Assembly (NCBI RefSeq): GCF_900770955.1
Contig: NZ_CAAGLX010000005.1
Coordinates: 1-29,627 of the forward strand
From: an uncultured Phascolarctobacterium sp.
Lineage (GTDB): Bacteria > Bacillota > Negativicutes > Acidaminococcales > Acidaminococcaceae
Length of the DNA: 29,627 bases
Direction: 5' to 3'
In this document: piece after piece, positions 15,055-22,020 of the stretch
Position numbering within the stretch: the first letter of the stretch is position 1
Layout of the letters: each line of letters starts with the position of its first letter
The notes under the pieces: generated by a model
The model's input: the letters and a program-made list of their open reading frames with translations, nothing else
Databases searched by the model: none
What the model was told of the DNA's origin: nothing
Made by a program: the position numbers and the translations under genes

Positions 15055-15346
15055 ATCCCAATCGCAATTTTTGTTGATATGTTCGCAACGACGGCAGGAA
15101 TTGGCTCTGTTTTCCTCGTAAGCGTTTTGCCCAGCATCTGCTTTATAACGGGCGACTTTACCGTTATATAAGCATACAGTGCCCCGTTTAATTTAGTTGC
15201 GTACAGTGTTGGGAGAGCAGCCTAGTACAGCAGCTATTTTGTTAGGAGTGCTATTATCTTTGAGTCTGGTTTGAATAATTACCCTTTTCTTCGAAAGATA
15301 AGTGTTTACCCTTTTGACGTTGTGTGCTAGAATTAAGTTGATCCAT
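15040..15346 (-). pseudogene. IS30-family transposase, N-terminal fragment, broken
   Basis: Starting at ATG 15346 (AAGGAG upstream) the frame reads MDQLNSSTQRQKGKHLSFEEK. One extra G then shifts the frame; in the next frame IIQTRLKDNSTPNKIAAVLG follows, then CSPNTVRN, an in-frame TAA where a Glu is expected, and IKRGTVCLYNGKVARYKADA. It ends ANSCRRCEHINKNCDWDL and a stop. This is the N-terminal HTH_38-type region of IS30-family transposases; the DDE catalytic domain is missing. Thus frameshift, nonsense codon and 3' truncation are all present and the gene is dead. Confidence 0.85.
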
Positions 15347-15408
15347 AGTGGTTCTCCTTTTAGGTTTGGTGTGGTAACTTAATTCTAACACAAGGAAGAA
15401 CACTATGG
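15328..15408 (-). promoter_or_regulatory. Fold-back structure over the IS30 transposase start
   Basis: Two interleaved inverted repeats occur. On the minus-strand transcript, 15408-15392 can pair with 15359-15343, which holds the AAGGAG and ATG of the transposase: 16 pairs with two single-base bulges. A second pair, 15387-15376 with 15339-15328, is perfect over 12 bp. The order is crossing, so the two pairings form a pseudoknot or compete. IS elements such as IS10 and IS50 use similar fold-back to block translation from read-through transcripts. Confidence 0.6.
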
Positions 15409-15420
15409 ATTTTTTATTCT

Positions 15421-15745
15421 CGTTTTACTTGCTTAGGTGTGCAACTTCATTATACAATCTACCTTTTATTTTATCATCTCATTTTGGAAGCTTTAATTAC
15501 AGATTCTCGTAATACATATCATCTGGATTTTTACACCTAAAGTCATGCATCAATCTGACTCTTCTTAATTATACAATTTTCGGTAAAAATTTGCTATTCA
15601 TACAAATCACGCTGCCCATATCCACATTAACCTTTCAGCTCTCAAATCCGACAAATGCTCCTGTTTGTTCAAAAGGCTCCCGCACAAAGACTTTTTTCCT
15701 TCTTGCGTTCTCCGTTAAATTATAGAAGAAAACTTCAATTAATGC
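15421..15745. other. AT-rich stretch without a supported gene
   Basis: About 325 bp of AT-rich sequence between the IS30 remnant and the promoter of the second AAA-ATPase gene. I see no ribosome-supported frame longer than about 35 codons and no strong hairpin. The composition matches the AT-rich AAA gene to its right rather than the surrounding core genes. Confidence 0.6.
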
Positions 15746-15756
15746 TATAATAAGTA
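15743..15756 (+). promoter_or_regulatory. Extended -10 promoter for AAA-ATPase copy 2
   Basis: TGCTATAAT (an extended -10) lies about 35 nt before the ATG at 15788, followed by GGAAGGAGG as ribosome site. The -35 region is poor, which is usual when an extended -10 is present. Confidence 0.55.
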
Positions 15757-15787
15757 AAGAAGAATTTTAGCGGAAGGAGGAACAAAT

Positions 15788-17458
15788 ATGCCAGAAACCT
15801 TACCTCTCCCTATCGGTAACACCGATTATAAAGAAACATGCAGTGAGAATTACTATGTTGATAAAACATTGCTCATTAAAGACCTGTTAGACGAAAATCT
15901 GAAAATTGTCCTTTTTACCCGTCCAAGACGCTTCGGTAAAACTCTGAATATGGATATGCTGCGAACCTTCTTTGAAAAAACTGCTGACGATAATAGTCAA
16001 TATTTCACCAATAAAAAAATTTGGCAGCAGGGAGAACGCTATACCAAGCACCAAGGTAAATATCCTGTTATCTTTATTACTCTCAAAGATGTAAGAGCCA
16101 GAAACTGGTCTACTGCCCTTGATATGCTTAAATTTGTTATCAGAACTGAATTTGCCAGACACAAAGAATTGCTCAACAGCCAAGCAGTATCTTTAACAGA
16201 TCAAGCTATCTACAACAAAATTATCATGGATACAGCACGCGATTCAGAATACAGATTCAGCTTACAGGTACTATGCAGAATGCTTCATGCCCACCACCAA
16301 GTAAAGCCTATCATTATTGTGGATGAATATGACACTCCTGTTCAGGAAGGCTATATGAATGCTTACTATGACGATGCCATAGATTTTATTCGCAGCTTTT
16401 TTTCTGCTGCCCTGAAGGATAATCCTCACCTCATGATGAGTATCCTTACAGGCATATTGCGAATTGCCAAAGAAAGCATTTTTAGCGGACTAAATAACGT
16501 TAGGGTATTTTCTGTGCTTGATACAAAATTTAGCAGTTACTTTGGCTTTACAACTGACGAAATAACTGCTATGGCTTCATACTATAATAAAGCTGAAAAA
16601 ATTTCTGAAATCAAAGAATGGTACGATGGTTACAGATTTGGTCCCAATGAAATCTTTAATCCGTGGTCTGTTTTAAACTATTTCAGTAATGATTGTCAGC
16701 CTATCCCTTACTGGGTCAGGACATCTGAAAATGCGATTATAAAGGAAATTCTCAAACTCCCCGCTGAATCAACTTATCAAAATCTAACCCGGCTTATGGA
16801 CGGAGCAAGCATAAAATCTAACGTAGAAATGGATATTATCTATCCTAAACTCAAAGACCCGCAAGCAAATATCTTAGGATTCTTGTTAATGACAGGATAT
16901 TTAAAAGCAACTGAAATTACACCTAATCTTGAGGGAATTTATGAATGTAATCTTGAAATTCCTAATAAGGAGTTACGCTCTGTTTATCGTAGAGAAATAT
17001 TGGCTCTTTTAAAAGAAAAAGCTGGCGAAAATACTGTTATCCGTTTACAAGATACTTTACTCAGTAAAAATACAGAGCAAATTAAGTTAACACTGGGTAA
17101 TTTTTTAATAAAAACAGTAAGCTTCTTCGATGGATTGCAAGAAAATTATTATCATGGTCTTATTCTTGGGCTGGTGACAATTCTCGAAAATACGCATAAG
17201 CTTCTTTCTAATAGAGAAAGTGGCGACGGACGTTATGATATCCAGCTTGAACCAAAAAGCTCTGAGCTGCCAGGAATAATCATAGAATTAAAGTCGACAA
17301 ATAAAGCTGCAGCTAATCTTAGCTATTTAGCTACAACCGCCTACAACCAAATTTTAACTAAAAAATACGATACAGAACTTCTCGCTCGCAATGTACGTAC
17401 CATTTATAAATACGGTATTGCGTTTAGAGGTAAAGAAGCAGAAGTCGTAAGTGACTAG
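15788..17458 (+). CDS. AAA-ATPase-like / PD-(D/E)XK nuclease family protein (copy 2)
   Basis: The 556-aa protein is a canonical member of the AAA-ATPase_like family with a C-terminal PD-(D/E)XK domain. Visible motifs are YYVDKT (22-27), FTRPRRFGKT (43-52, Lys51), Walker B IIIVDEYDTP (176-185), a WYDGYRFG segment near 280, and the nuclease residues Asp484 (RYDIQL) and Glu500-x-Lys502 (IELK). AAGGAGG lies 9 nt before the ATG. The gene is visibly AT-richer than the core genes around it and uses codons such as TTA, AAA and ATT freely, consistent with later acquisition. It is divergent from copy 1, with the IS30 remnant between them, and ends at a bidirectional terminator. Confidence 0.9.
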   Translation: MPETLPLPIGNTDYKETCSENYYVDKTLLIKDLLDENLKIVLFTRPRRFGKTLNMDMLRTFFEKTADDNSQYFTNKKIWQQGERYTKHQGKYPVIFITLKDVRARNWSTALDMLKFVIRTEFARHKELLNSQAVSLTDQAIYNKIIMDTARDSEYRFSLQVLCRMLHAHHQVKPIIIVDEYDTPVQEGYMNAYYDDAIDFIRSFFSAALKDNPHLMMSILTGILRIAKESIFSGLNNVRVFSVLDTKFSSYFGFTTDEITAMASYYNKAEKISEIKEWYDGYRFGPNEIFNPWSVLNYFSNDCQPIPYWVRTSENAIIKEILKLPAESTYQNLTRLMDGASIKSNVEMDIIYPKLKDPQANILGFLLMTGYLKATEITPNLEGIYECNLEIPNKELRSVYRREILALLKEKAGENTVIRLQDTLLSKNTEQIKLTLGNFLIKTVSFFDGLQENYYHGLILGLVTILENTHKLLSNRESGDGRYDIQLEPKSSELPGIIIELKSTNKAAANLSYLATTAYNQILTKKYDTELLARNVRTIYKYGIAFRGKEAEVVSD

Positions 17459-17478
17459 AAGAGATTTTTCGTGAAAAC

Positions 17479-17507
17479 AGAGGAGCAGGCATTTTGCCTG
17501 CTCCTCT
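17479..17507. terminator. Bidirectional terminator
   Basis: A perfect 12-bp stem (17479-17490 with 17496-17507) has a 5-nt loop and T-rich flanks on both sides. It serves both AAA-ATPase copy 2 (plus) and fni (minus), whose stop codons face each other across it. Confidence 0.85.
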
Positions 17508-17519
17508 GCTATTTATATC

Positions 17520-18584
17520 TTACCCTCTGCGCCATCTGCACAGCTTTGCCAGCTCGTAACCGCGACTGGCGATAAAGTCACGCGTTTCTCCCGTCACAAT
17601 CAGCGGAACGTTACGCAGCTCCTTCGGCGTCAGGCAGCCCAAAAGCAGCATGTACTTTTGCAGTCCTTCCGCCAGTGACTCCACATAATCTACTGCGGCG
17701 TCAACTCCCTGCTCTATGACCAGACGTAAAAGCGGTGCGGTAATCCCCACCGCGTCCGCACCCAGAGCGAAGGCACGCGCTGCATCCCCAGCTGTACGGA
17801 TGCCGCCGCTTGCCAGAAGCAGTGCGTTTTCCGGCAGTGTCTGCTGCGCGTCAAGCATGCTCCAGCAGGTAGGCACGCCCCAGGCAGCAAATTCCTCTGT
17901 CAGCTCCACGCCCTGACGCTTTGCCTCAATCGCCGGGAAGTTCGTTCCCCCTGCGCCGGCACAGTCAAAGGCTGTAAAGCCCTGCTCCAGCAAAAGCTTG
18001 TACTGCTCTGCCGCAATACCGCAGCCTGTTTCCTTGACGATAACAGGCACGCTTACGGCATTACGAATCTGCACCATGTTCGCCAAAAGTCCGCAGGTAT
18101 CCTTGTCGCCCTCGGCCATCCACAGCTCCTGCGCGGCGTTGAGATGCACCTCCAGCGCGTCAGCCTGCAGCATGTCGATAGCAGCCTGCGCCTGCGCAGG
18201 AGTAGCAAGAGCACTGATGTTGCCGATAACAAGACCTTCGGCAAGCTCCTCGCGTACCACAGTATAGCTGGCAATGCCGCTGCCGTCACGCACAGCGCCG
18301 AATTGCGAGCCTACAGCCATACCGATACCGGTCCTTGCTGCTACCTGCGCCAGCTTTCTGTTGATCTCCGTCACCGCATCTGTACTGCCTGTAATAGCAT
18401 CAATGAAAAAAGGCAAACGGAGCCGTTTGCCTAAAATTTCTACAGATAAAACAATGTCTGCCGGATTAATCTCCGGCAGACAGTTGTGTAAGAAGCGGAG
18501 ATCAGCAAGGTGCGTTACCGCCGGGCCGTCGCCCAGCTCCAGTGCATATTGAATATGTTCTAGCTTACGCTTTGCACGTTGCAT
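17520..18584 (-). CDS. fni: Type 2 isopentenyl-diphosphate delta-isomerase
   Basis: This FMN- and NAD(P)H-dependent enzyme interconverts IPP and DMAPP in the cytoplasm. The 354-aa TIM-barrel protein shows the family's N-terminal RKLEHIQYAL, the flavin-binding DAITGSTD and GIGMAVGSQ segments, HLNAAQELWMAEGD (substrate and Mg2+ site), VKETGCGI, and AGAGGTNFPAIE. It follows the ispH-S1 gene by 18 bp; IspH makes both IPP and DMAPP, so Fni balances the pool. It is the last gene of the cmk-plsC-ispH-fni run, with a terminator after it. Confidence 0.93.
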   Translation of the reverse strand: MQRAKRKLEHIQYALELGDGPAVTHLADLRFLHNCLPEINPADIVLSVEILGKRLRLPFFIDAITGSTDAVTEINRKLAQVAARTGIGMAVGSQFGAVRDGSGIASYTVVREELAEGLVIGNISALATPAQAQAAIDMLQADALEVHLNAAQELWMAEGDKDTCGLLANMVQIRNAVSVPVIVKETGCGIAAEQYKLLLEQGFTAFDCAGAGGTNFPAIEAKRQGVELTEEFAAWGVPTCWSMLDAQQTLPENALLLASGGIRTAGDAARAFALGADAVGITAPLLRLVIEQGVDAAVDYVESLAEGLQKYMLLLGCLTPKELRNVPLIVTGETRDFIASRGYELAKLCRWRRG

Positions 18585-18602
18585 ATCCTTCTCCAGTTAT
18601 TA

Positions 18603-19844
18603 TTAGAGGTTGCCCAGCTGTTCAGACAGATCTTGGCTCAGGTGAGATTTTTTGCTGCCCATGTAGGAACGGAATTCGTTCTTTTCAGCGTCGCGTTTAA
18701 CCTTGGAAATGCTCAGGCCGATTTTTCTGCTGTCCAGATCCATTTTAATGATTTCAGCTTTAACAACTTGGCCAACTTCCAGAACGTCGCTCGGAGCTTC
18801 GATGCGCTCAGGAGCGATTTCGGAAATGTGAACCAGACCTTCAACCTTGTCGCTCAGTTTAACGATAGCGCCGAAAGCCAGCAGACGAACAACTTCTACG
18901 TCCAGGATATCACCGATGTGGAATTGAGAAGCTTCTACCTTCCAGGGATCTTCCAGAGTAGCTTTGATGCTCAGAGCAACACGTTTGTTTTCGCGGTCGA
19001 TGTTCTTAACCAGAACGGTTACTTCGTCGCCTTCTTTAGCAACGTCAGCAGCTTTTACGCTACGGTCCCAAGACAGCTCGGTGTTGTGAACCAGACCAAC
19101 CAGGCCTTCGCCGATTTCAACGAACAGACCGAATTCAGCAACTTTTACAACCTTACCGGTGTAAACTTCGCCTTCTTCAACAGAGTTGTAAGCAGCTTCT
19201 TCAGCAGCAGCACGTGCTTCTTTAGCAGCAGCAATGCGAGCTTCTTTAGCTTCTTTGTAAGCTTTGCGTTTTGCTTCAGCTTCAGCTCTCAGCAGGTCGC
19301 GGCGGGAAACAACGATGCGTTTTTTCTCCAGGTCAACTTCGATGATTTCAGCTTCCAGCTCTTTGCCGATGTAACCGGTGAAGTCCTCTACGCGACGCAG
19401 TTCAACATGGGATGCGGGCATGAAGCCTTCAACACCTTCAACTGCAACAGCCAGACCAACGATGTTTTTAGCTTTGTTTTTGATGATGCGCAGAACCTTA
19501 ACGGTTGCCGGGCGTTTTTCGCCTTCGGGCAGCTCAGCAACATTTTTCCATGCTGCGTCGCGCTCTGCTTTGATTTTGGACAGACGAACGAAATCGCTCT
19601 TGGTGCTACCAGGAACAACCTTAGCTTCTACTTCGTCGCCAACCTTAATGGAGTTTTGCAGTTCTTCAGCAGATTCGGTCTGGGACCATTCGGAATAAGG
19701 AATCAGACCATCATGTCTATATCCGAAAGATACATAAACGCCGTCTTTATCCAATTGAATAACGGTACCATTGACAACTTTGCCAGGATATACCTCTACC
19801 TCCATACTTTCGTTGAGCATGCTTTCAAAATCCATGTTTTCCAT
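18603..19844 (-). CDS. rpsA: Possible internally initiated S1 protein
   Basis: Within the fusion gene, AAGGAGG (19862-19856) lies 11 nt before an in-frame ATG (19844-19842, Met275 of the fusion), exactly where the IspH domain ends. Translation from here would give a 413-aa protein with four S1 domains, about the usual length of Firmicutes S1 proteins. The S1 part also uses a narrower, highly-expressed type of codon set (GAA, GTT, GCT, AAC) than the IspH part. This is an inference from sequence; the full-length fusion may still be made too. Confidence 0.5.
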   Translation of the reverse strand: MENMDFESMLNESMEVEVYPGKVVNGTVIQLDKDGVYVSFGYRHDGLIPYSEWSQTESAEELQNSIKVGDEVEAKVVPGSTKSDFVRLSKIKAERDAAWKNVAELPEGEKRPATVKVLRIIKNKAKNIVGLAVAVEGVEGFMPASHVELRRVEDFTGYIGKELEAEIIEVDLEKKRIVVSRRDLLRAEAEAKRKAYKEAKEARIAAAKEARAAAEEAAYNSVEEGEVYTGKVVKVAEFGLFVEIGEGLVGLVHNTELSWDRSVKAADVAKEGDEVTVLVKNIDRENKRVALSIKATLEDPWKVEASQFHIGDILDVEVVRLLAFGAIVKLSDKVEGLVHISEIAPERIEAPSDVLEVGQVVKAEIIKMDLDSRKIGLSISKVKRDAEKNEFRSYMGSKKSHLSQDLSEQLGNL

Positions 19845-20666
19845 TACTAAAATAGCCTCCTTAATTAAACGGTCCGGAGTCGATGCTCCTGCCGTGATTC
19901 CTATTTTATTGCAACCCCTTAACATATCGCTGCACAGCTCGCCGGCAGTCTCTATATGATATGCTTGCCTGCAATGCTTTTGCACCAGCTCGAAGAGATG
20001 CCTTGTGTTGGCGCTGTTGCGTCCGCCGATGACGATAACGGCATCAGACTCTGCAGCCAGCTTCACCGCGGCCTGCTGTCTTTGCGCTGTCGCCAGACAG
20101 ATTGTGCGCTCCACACGGTATTCTCCCGGGCGCTGCTCCTGCAGTGCCTGCAATATATCATTAAATTTCTGCAGCTCAAAAGTCGTCTGGATGATTACTC
20201 CATAACGCTCCTGGCGCGGTACATAAGAGATATCTTTTATACATTCTACACAGATAGCGTTTTTTCCTGCCCATTTTAAAATACTTTTTACTTCCGGATG
20301 ATTTTTTTCTCCGACTATTACAGGAAAATAGCCATCAGCTGCTGCCTGAGCAGCCTTTTGCTGTGCTAGGCGTACATTCGGACAGGTTGCGTCCAGAATT
20401 GTCAGCCCCTTTTTTTCAGCCTGCGCGTAGGTTTCAGGACCCTCGCCATGTGAACGGAAGATAACCGTTTCACCGGGAGCAAACTGCTCCAGGCTGTCCT
20501 TACAGGCAATGCCCTCAGATGCAAGCTCGGCAATCAGCTGGGGATTGTGTATCAAAGGTCCCAGCGTTGCACCCTGCACACGGTCGGTCGCAGCCTTTTG
20601 GGCCAACGCCACCGCGCGCTTCACACCATAGCAAAAACCACAGTGCTCTGCTACCTTAATTTCCAT
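18603..20666 (-). CDS. ispH: IspH fused to four-domain ribosomal protein S1
   Basis: Residues 1-280 are 4-hydroxy-3-methylbut-2-enyl diphosphate reductase (last step of the MEP pathway), with the three iron-sulfur cysteines Cys12 (GFCYGV), Cys95 (DATCPNV) and Cys190 (TICLAT), plus His40 and His73. Residues 290-687 carry four S1 RNA-binding domains (about 292-363, 375-450, 490-560, 575-650); the second is divergent. An Ala/Glu/Lys-rich helical linker (about 455-490) lies between domains 2 and 3. IspH-S1 fusions are known in Firmicutes. The start overlaps the plsC stop as TAATG. An internal ribosome site at the junction may give a separate S1 protein. Confidence 0.95.
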   Translation of the reverse strand: MEIKVAEHCGFCYGVKRAVALAQKAATDRVQGATLGPLIHNPQLIAELASEGIACKDSLEQFAPGETVIFRSHGEGPETYAQAEKKGLTILDATCPNVRLAQQKAAQAAADGYFPVIVGEKNHPEVKSILKWAGKNAICVECIKDISYVPRQERYGVIIQTTFELQKFNDILQALQEQRPGEYRVERTICLATAQRQQAAVKLAAESDAVIVIGGRNSANTRHLFELVQKHCRQAYHIETAGELCSDMLRGCNKIGITAGASTPDRLIKEAILVMENMDFESMLNESMEVEVYPGKVVNGTVIQLDKDGVYVSFGYRHDGLIPYSEWSQTESAEELQNSIKVGDEVEAKVVPGSTKSDFVRLSKIKAERDAAWKNVAELPEGEKRPATVKVLRIIKNKAKNIVGLAVAVEGVEGFMPASHVELRRVEDFTGYIGKELEAEIIEVDLEKKRIVVSRRDLLRAEAEAKRKAYKEAKEARIAAAKEARAAAEEAAYNSVEEGEVYTGKVVKVAEFGLFVEIGEGLVGLVHNTELSWDRSVKAADVAKEGDEVTVLVKNIDRENKRVALSIKATLEDPWKVEASQFHIGDILDVEVVRLLAFGAIVKLSDKVEGLVHISEIAPERIEAPSDVLEVGQVVKAEIIKMDLDSRKIGLSISKVKRDAEKNEFRSYMGSKKSHLSQDLSEQLGNL
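19856..19862 (-). promoter_or_regulatory. Internal Shine-Dalgarno at the IspH-S1 junction
   Basis: AAGGAGG on the minus strand is a full anti-16S match. It encodes Lys-Glu-Ala in the last helix of IspH and stands 11 nt before Met275. The spacing is at the long end of the functional range. Confidence 0.55.
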
Positions 20667-21262
20667 TATACATCTTCACCTGCCTGCAGCTTTGCAATGT
20701 GCTGCATCAGCTCTTCAGTCATTGCATGCAAAAATTCTTTGTTGACCACAGCGTCCTCAGGGAAGGGCATCGGTTTGCCAAAGCGCACCGTAACCTTCGG
20801 CCAGATACGGCCATGACGCTTGTAATCGGTACCGATGATGCAGGCCGGCACGATGGTTGCCTTCGCCTTGCTCGCCATCATCAGCGCTCCGGGCTGAGCC
20901 TTGCCAAGCTCACCGGTCTTGCTGCGTGTTCCCTCGGGGAAAATCGCCAGCACCTGACCGCTTTCCAGGATATCAATACCATGCTTGATTGCAGCACGGT
21001 CCGCACCACCGCGGCGCACCGGGAAAGCACCCAGAATTTTATAGATAGTGCCCAAAACCGGCACAAACAGCTCTTCCTTGGCCATAAAATGGACCTTACG
21101 GGTTGCTGCCGTACCAAGTACAGGCGGATCAAGCAGACTCAGATGGTTGCTCGCTATAACTAGTGGACCATCCTTGGGAATATTTTCTGTTCCTTCTACC
21201 TTCAATCGCAAAAAGATGGTAAAAAGAATTTTAAAGAGATTCTTCACTAAGGTATAAATCAT
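20666..21262 (-). CDS. plsC: 1-acyl-sn-glycerol-3-phosphate acyltransferase PlsC
   Basis: PlsC acylates lysophosphatidate at position 2 to give phosphatidic acid at the inner membrane. The 198-aa protein has an N-terminal hydrophobic helix (about 4-20), the catalytic NHLSLLDP motif (His40, Asp45), the FPVRRGGADRAA segment, FPEGTRS, and a late IVPACIIGTD stretch. It overlaps cmk by 4 nt and ispH by TAATG, so it is coupled to both. It complements PlsY (8736-9365), the step before it in the pathway. Confidence 0.93.
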   Translation of the reverse strand: MIYTLVKNLFKILFTIFLRLKVEGTENIPKDGPLVIASNHLSLLDPPVLGTAATRKVHFMAKEELFVPVLGTIYKILGAFPVRRGGADRAAIKHGIDILESGQVLAIFPEGTRSKTGELGKAQPGALMMASKAKATIVPACIIGTDYKRHGRIWPKVTVRFGKPMPFPEDAVVNKEFLHAMTEELMQHIAKLQAGEDV

Positions 21263-21927
21263 TGTGCGCGCTCCTGCACCAGCTGTAAAATTCTCTCGGT
21301 AACCTCGCTGATGCCCATATCGGATGTATCCAGAAGCAGTGCATCCTCTGCCTGACGCAGCGGACTGATAGCACGCTCGCTGTCCTGCTTGTCGCGCTCG
21401 GCGATATCTGCCTGCAGCTGTTGCAGAGCAACCTGCTGACCCTTAGCTACCATTTCCGCATAGCGGCGGCGTGCTCTTTCCTCTACCGAAGCAGTCAGAA
21501 AAATCTTCAGCTGGGCGTTCGGGAAAACAACAGTACCGATATCACGGCCGTCCATCAGGACACCGCCTGCCTCGCCCATACGGCGCTGCTGGTCTACCAT
21601 TGCCTCACGCACCTCGCCGATAGCAGCAACACGCGATACGATTGCCGTCACCTCGGGAGTACGGATAGCATCGGTAACCTCGGTACCATCAACAAAAACA
21701 CGGTTGATTTTTGCCTCCGGCTTGAAGTCAATCAGCATAGTCTTAGATAAGCCGCTGATAAAGTCCTCGTCAAAAGGTTTACCTGTCTGCAAAAACTTCC
21801 AGGCTACGCTTCTGTACATGGCACCGGTATCAATGTAGGCATAGCCTAATTTTTCGGCAGCCAGCTTCGCAATAGTGCTTTTGCCAGCACCTGCAGGACC
21901 ATCAATTGCCACAACAATTTTCTTCAT
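21259..21927 (-). CDS. cmk: Cytidylate kinase
   Basis: Cmk phosphorylates CMP and dCMP with ATP. The 222-aa protein starts MKKIVVAIDGPAGAGKST, with the P-loop at 10-17, then YIDTGAMYR (CMP-binding region), the MDGRDIGTVVFP motif, and SVEERARRR in the lid. The ATG at 21927 matches the family start; an in-frame GTG at 21942 adds five unconserved residues. The ribosome site is poor for both. It heads the cmk-plsC-ispH/S1-fni run; cmk next to an S1-encoding gene is a common bacterial arrangement. Confidence 0.94.
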   Translation of the reverse strand: MKKIVVAIDGPAGAGKSTIAKLAAEKLGYAYIDTGAMYRSVAWKFLQTGKPFDEDFISGLSKTMLIDFKPEAKINRVFVDGTEVTDAIRTPEVTAIVSRVAAIGEVREAMVDQQRRMGEAGGVLMDGRDIGTVVFPNAQLKIFLTASVEERARRRYAEMVAKGQQVALQQLQADIAERDKQDSERAISPLRQAEDALLLDTSDMGISEVTERILQLVQERAQ

Positions 21928-21960
21928 TCTACATAACCACACTTTATAATGTATTAGCTA

Positions 21961-21989
21961 TCTATATAATACCATGTTTTACATGTAAA
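21961..21989 (-). promoter_or_regulatory. Candidate promoter of the cmk operon with a 12-bp palindrome
   Basis: TTTACA (21989-21984), a 17-bp spacer and TATAGA (21966-21961) lie 34 nt before the cmk ATG. The -35 is part of a perfect 12-bp palindrome TTTACATGTAAA (21978-21989), which could be a regulator site. Another palindrome, TTAATTAA, is at 21999-22006. The -10 is only moderate. Confidence 0.4.
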
Positions 21990-22020
21990 TGGATAGCCTT
22001 AATTAAGTCAAATTTATGAA

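Noticed and set aside
15405..15512. Plus-strand 35-codon frame with AAGGAAG upstream of ATG
   Set aside because: Its ribosome site and ATG are the complement-like arm of the IS30 start-site inverted repeat, and the peptide resembles nothing I know. It is most simply explained by the repeat.
18579..19850. Long plus-strand frame opposite the S1 domains
   Set aside because: It is a shadow of the strongly biased codon use of the S1 part; its product is abnormally rich in Phe, Asn and Ser and has no ribosome site or promoter.
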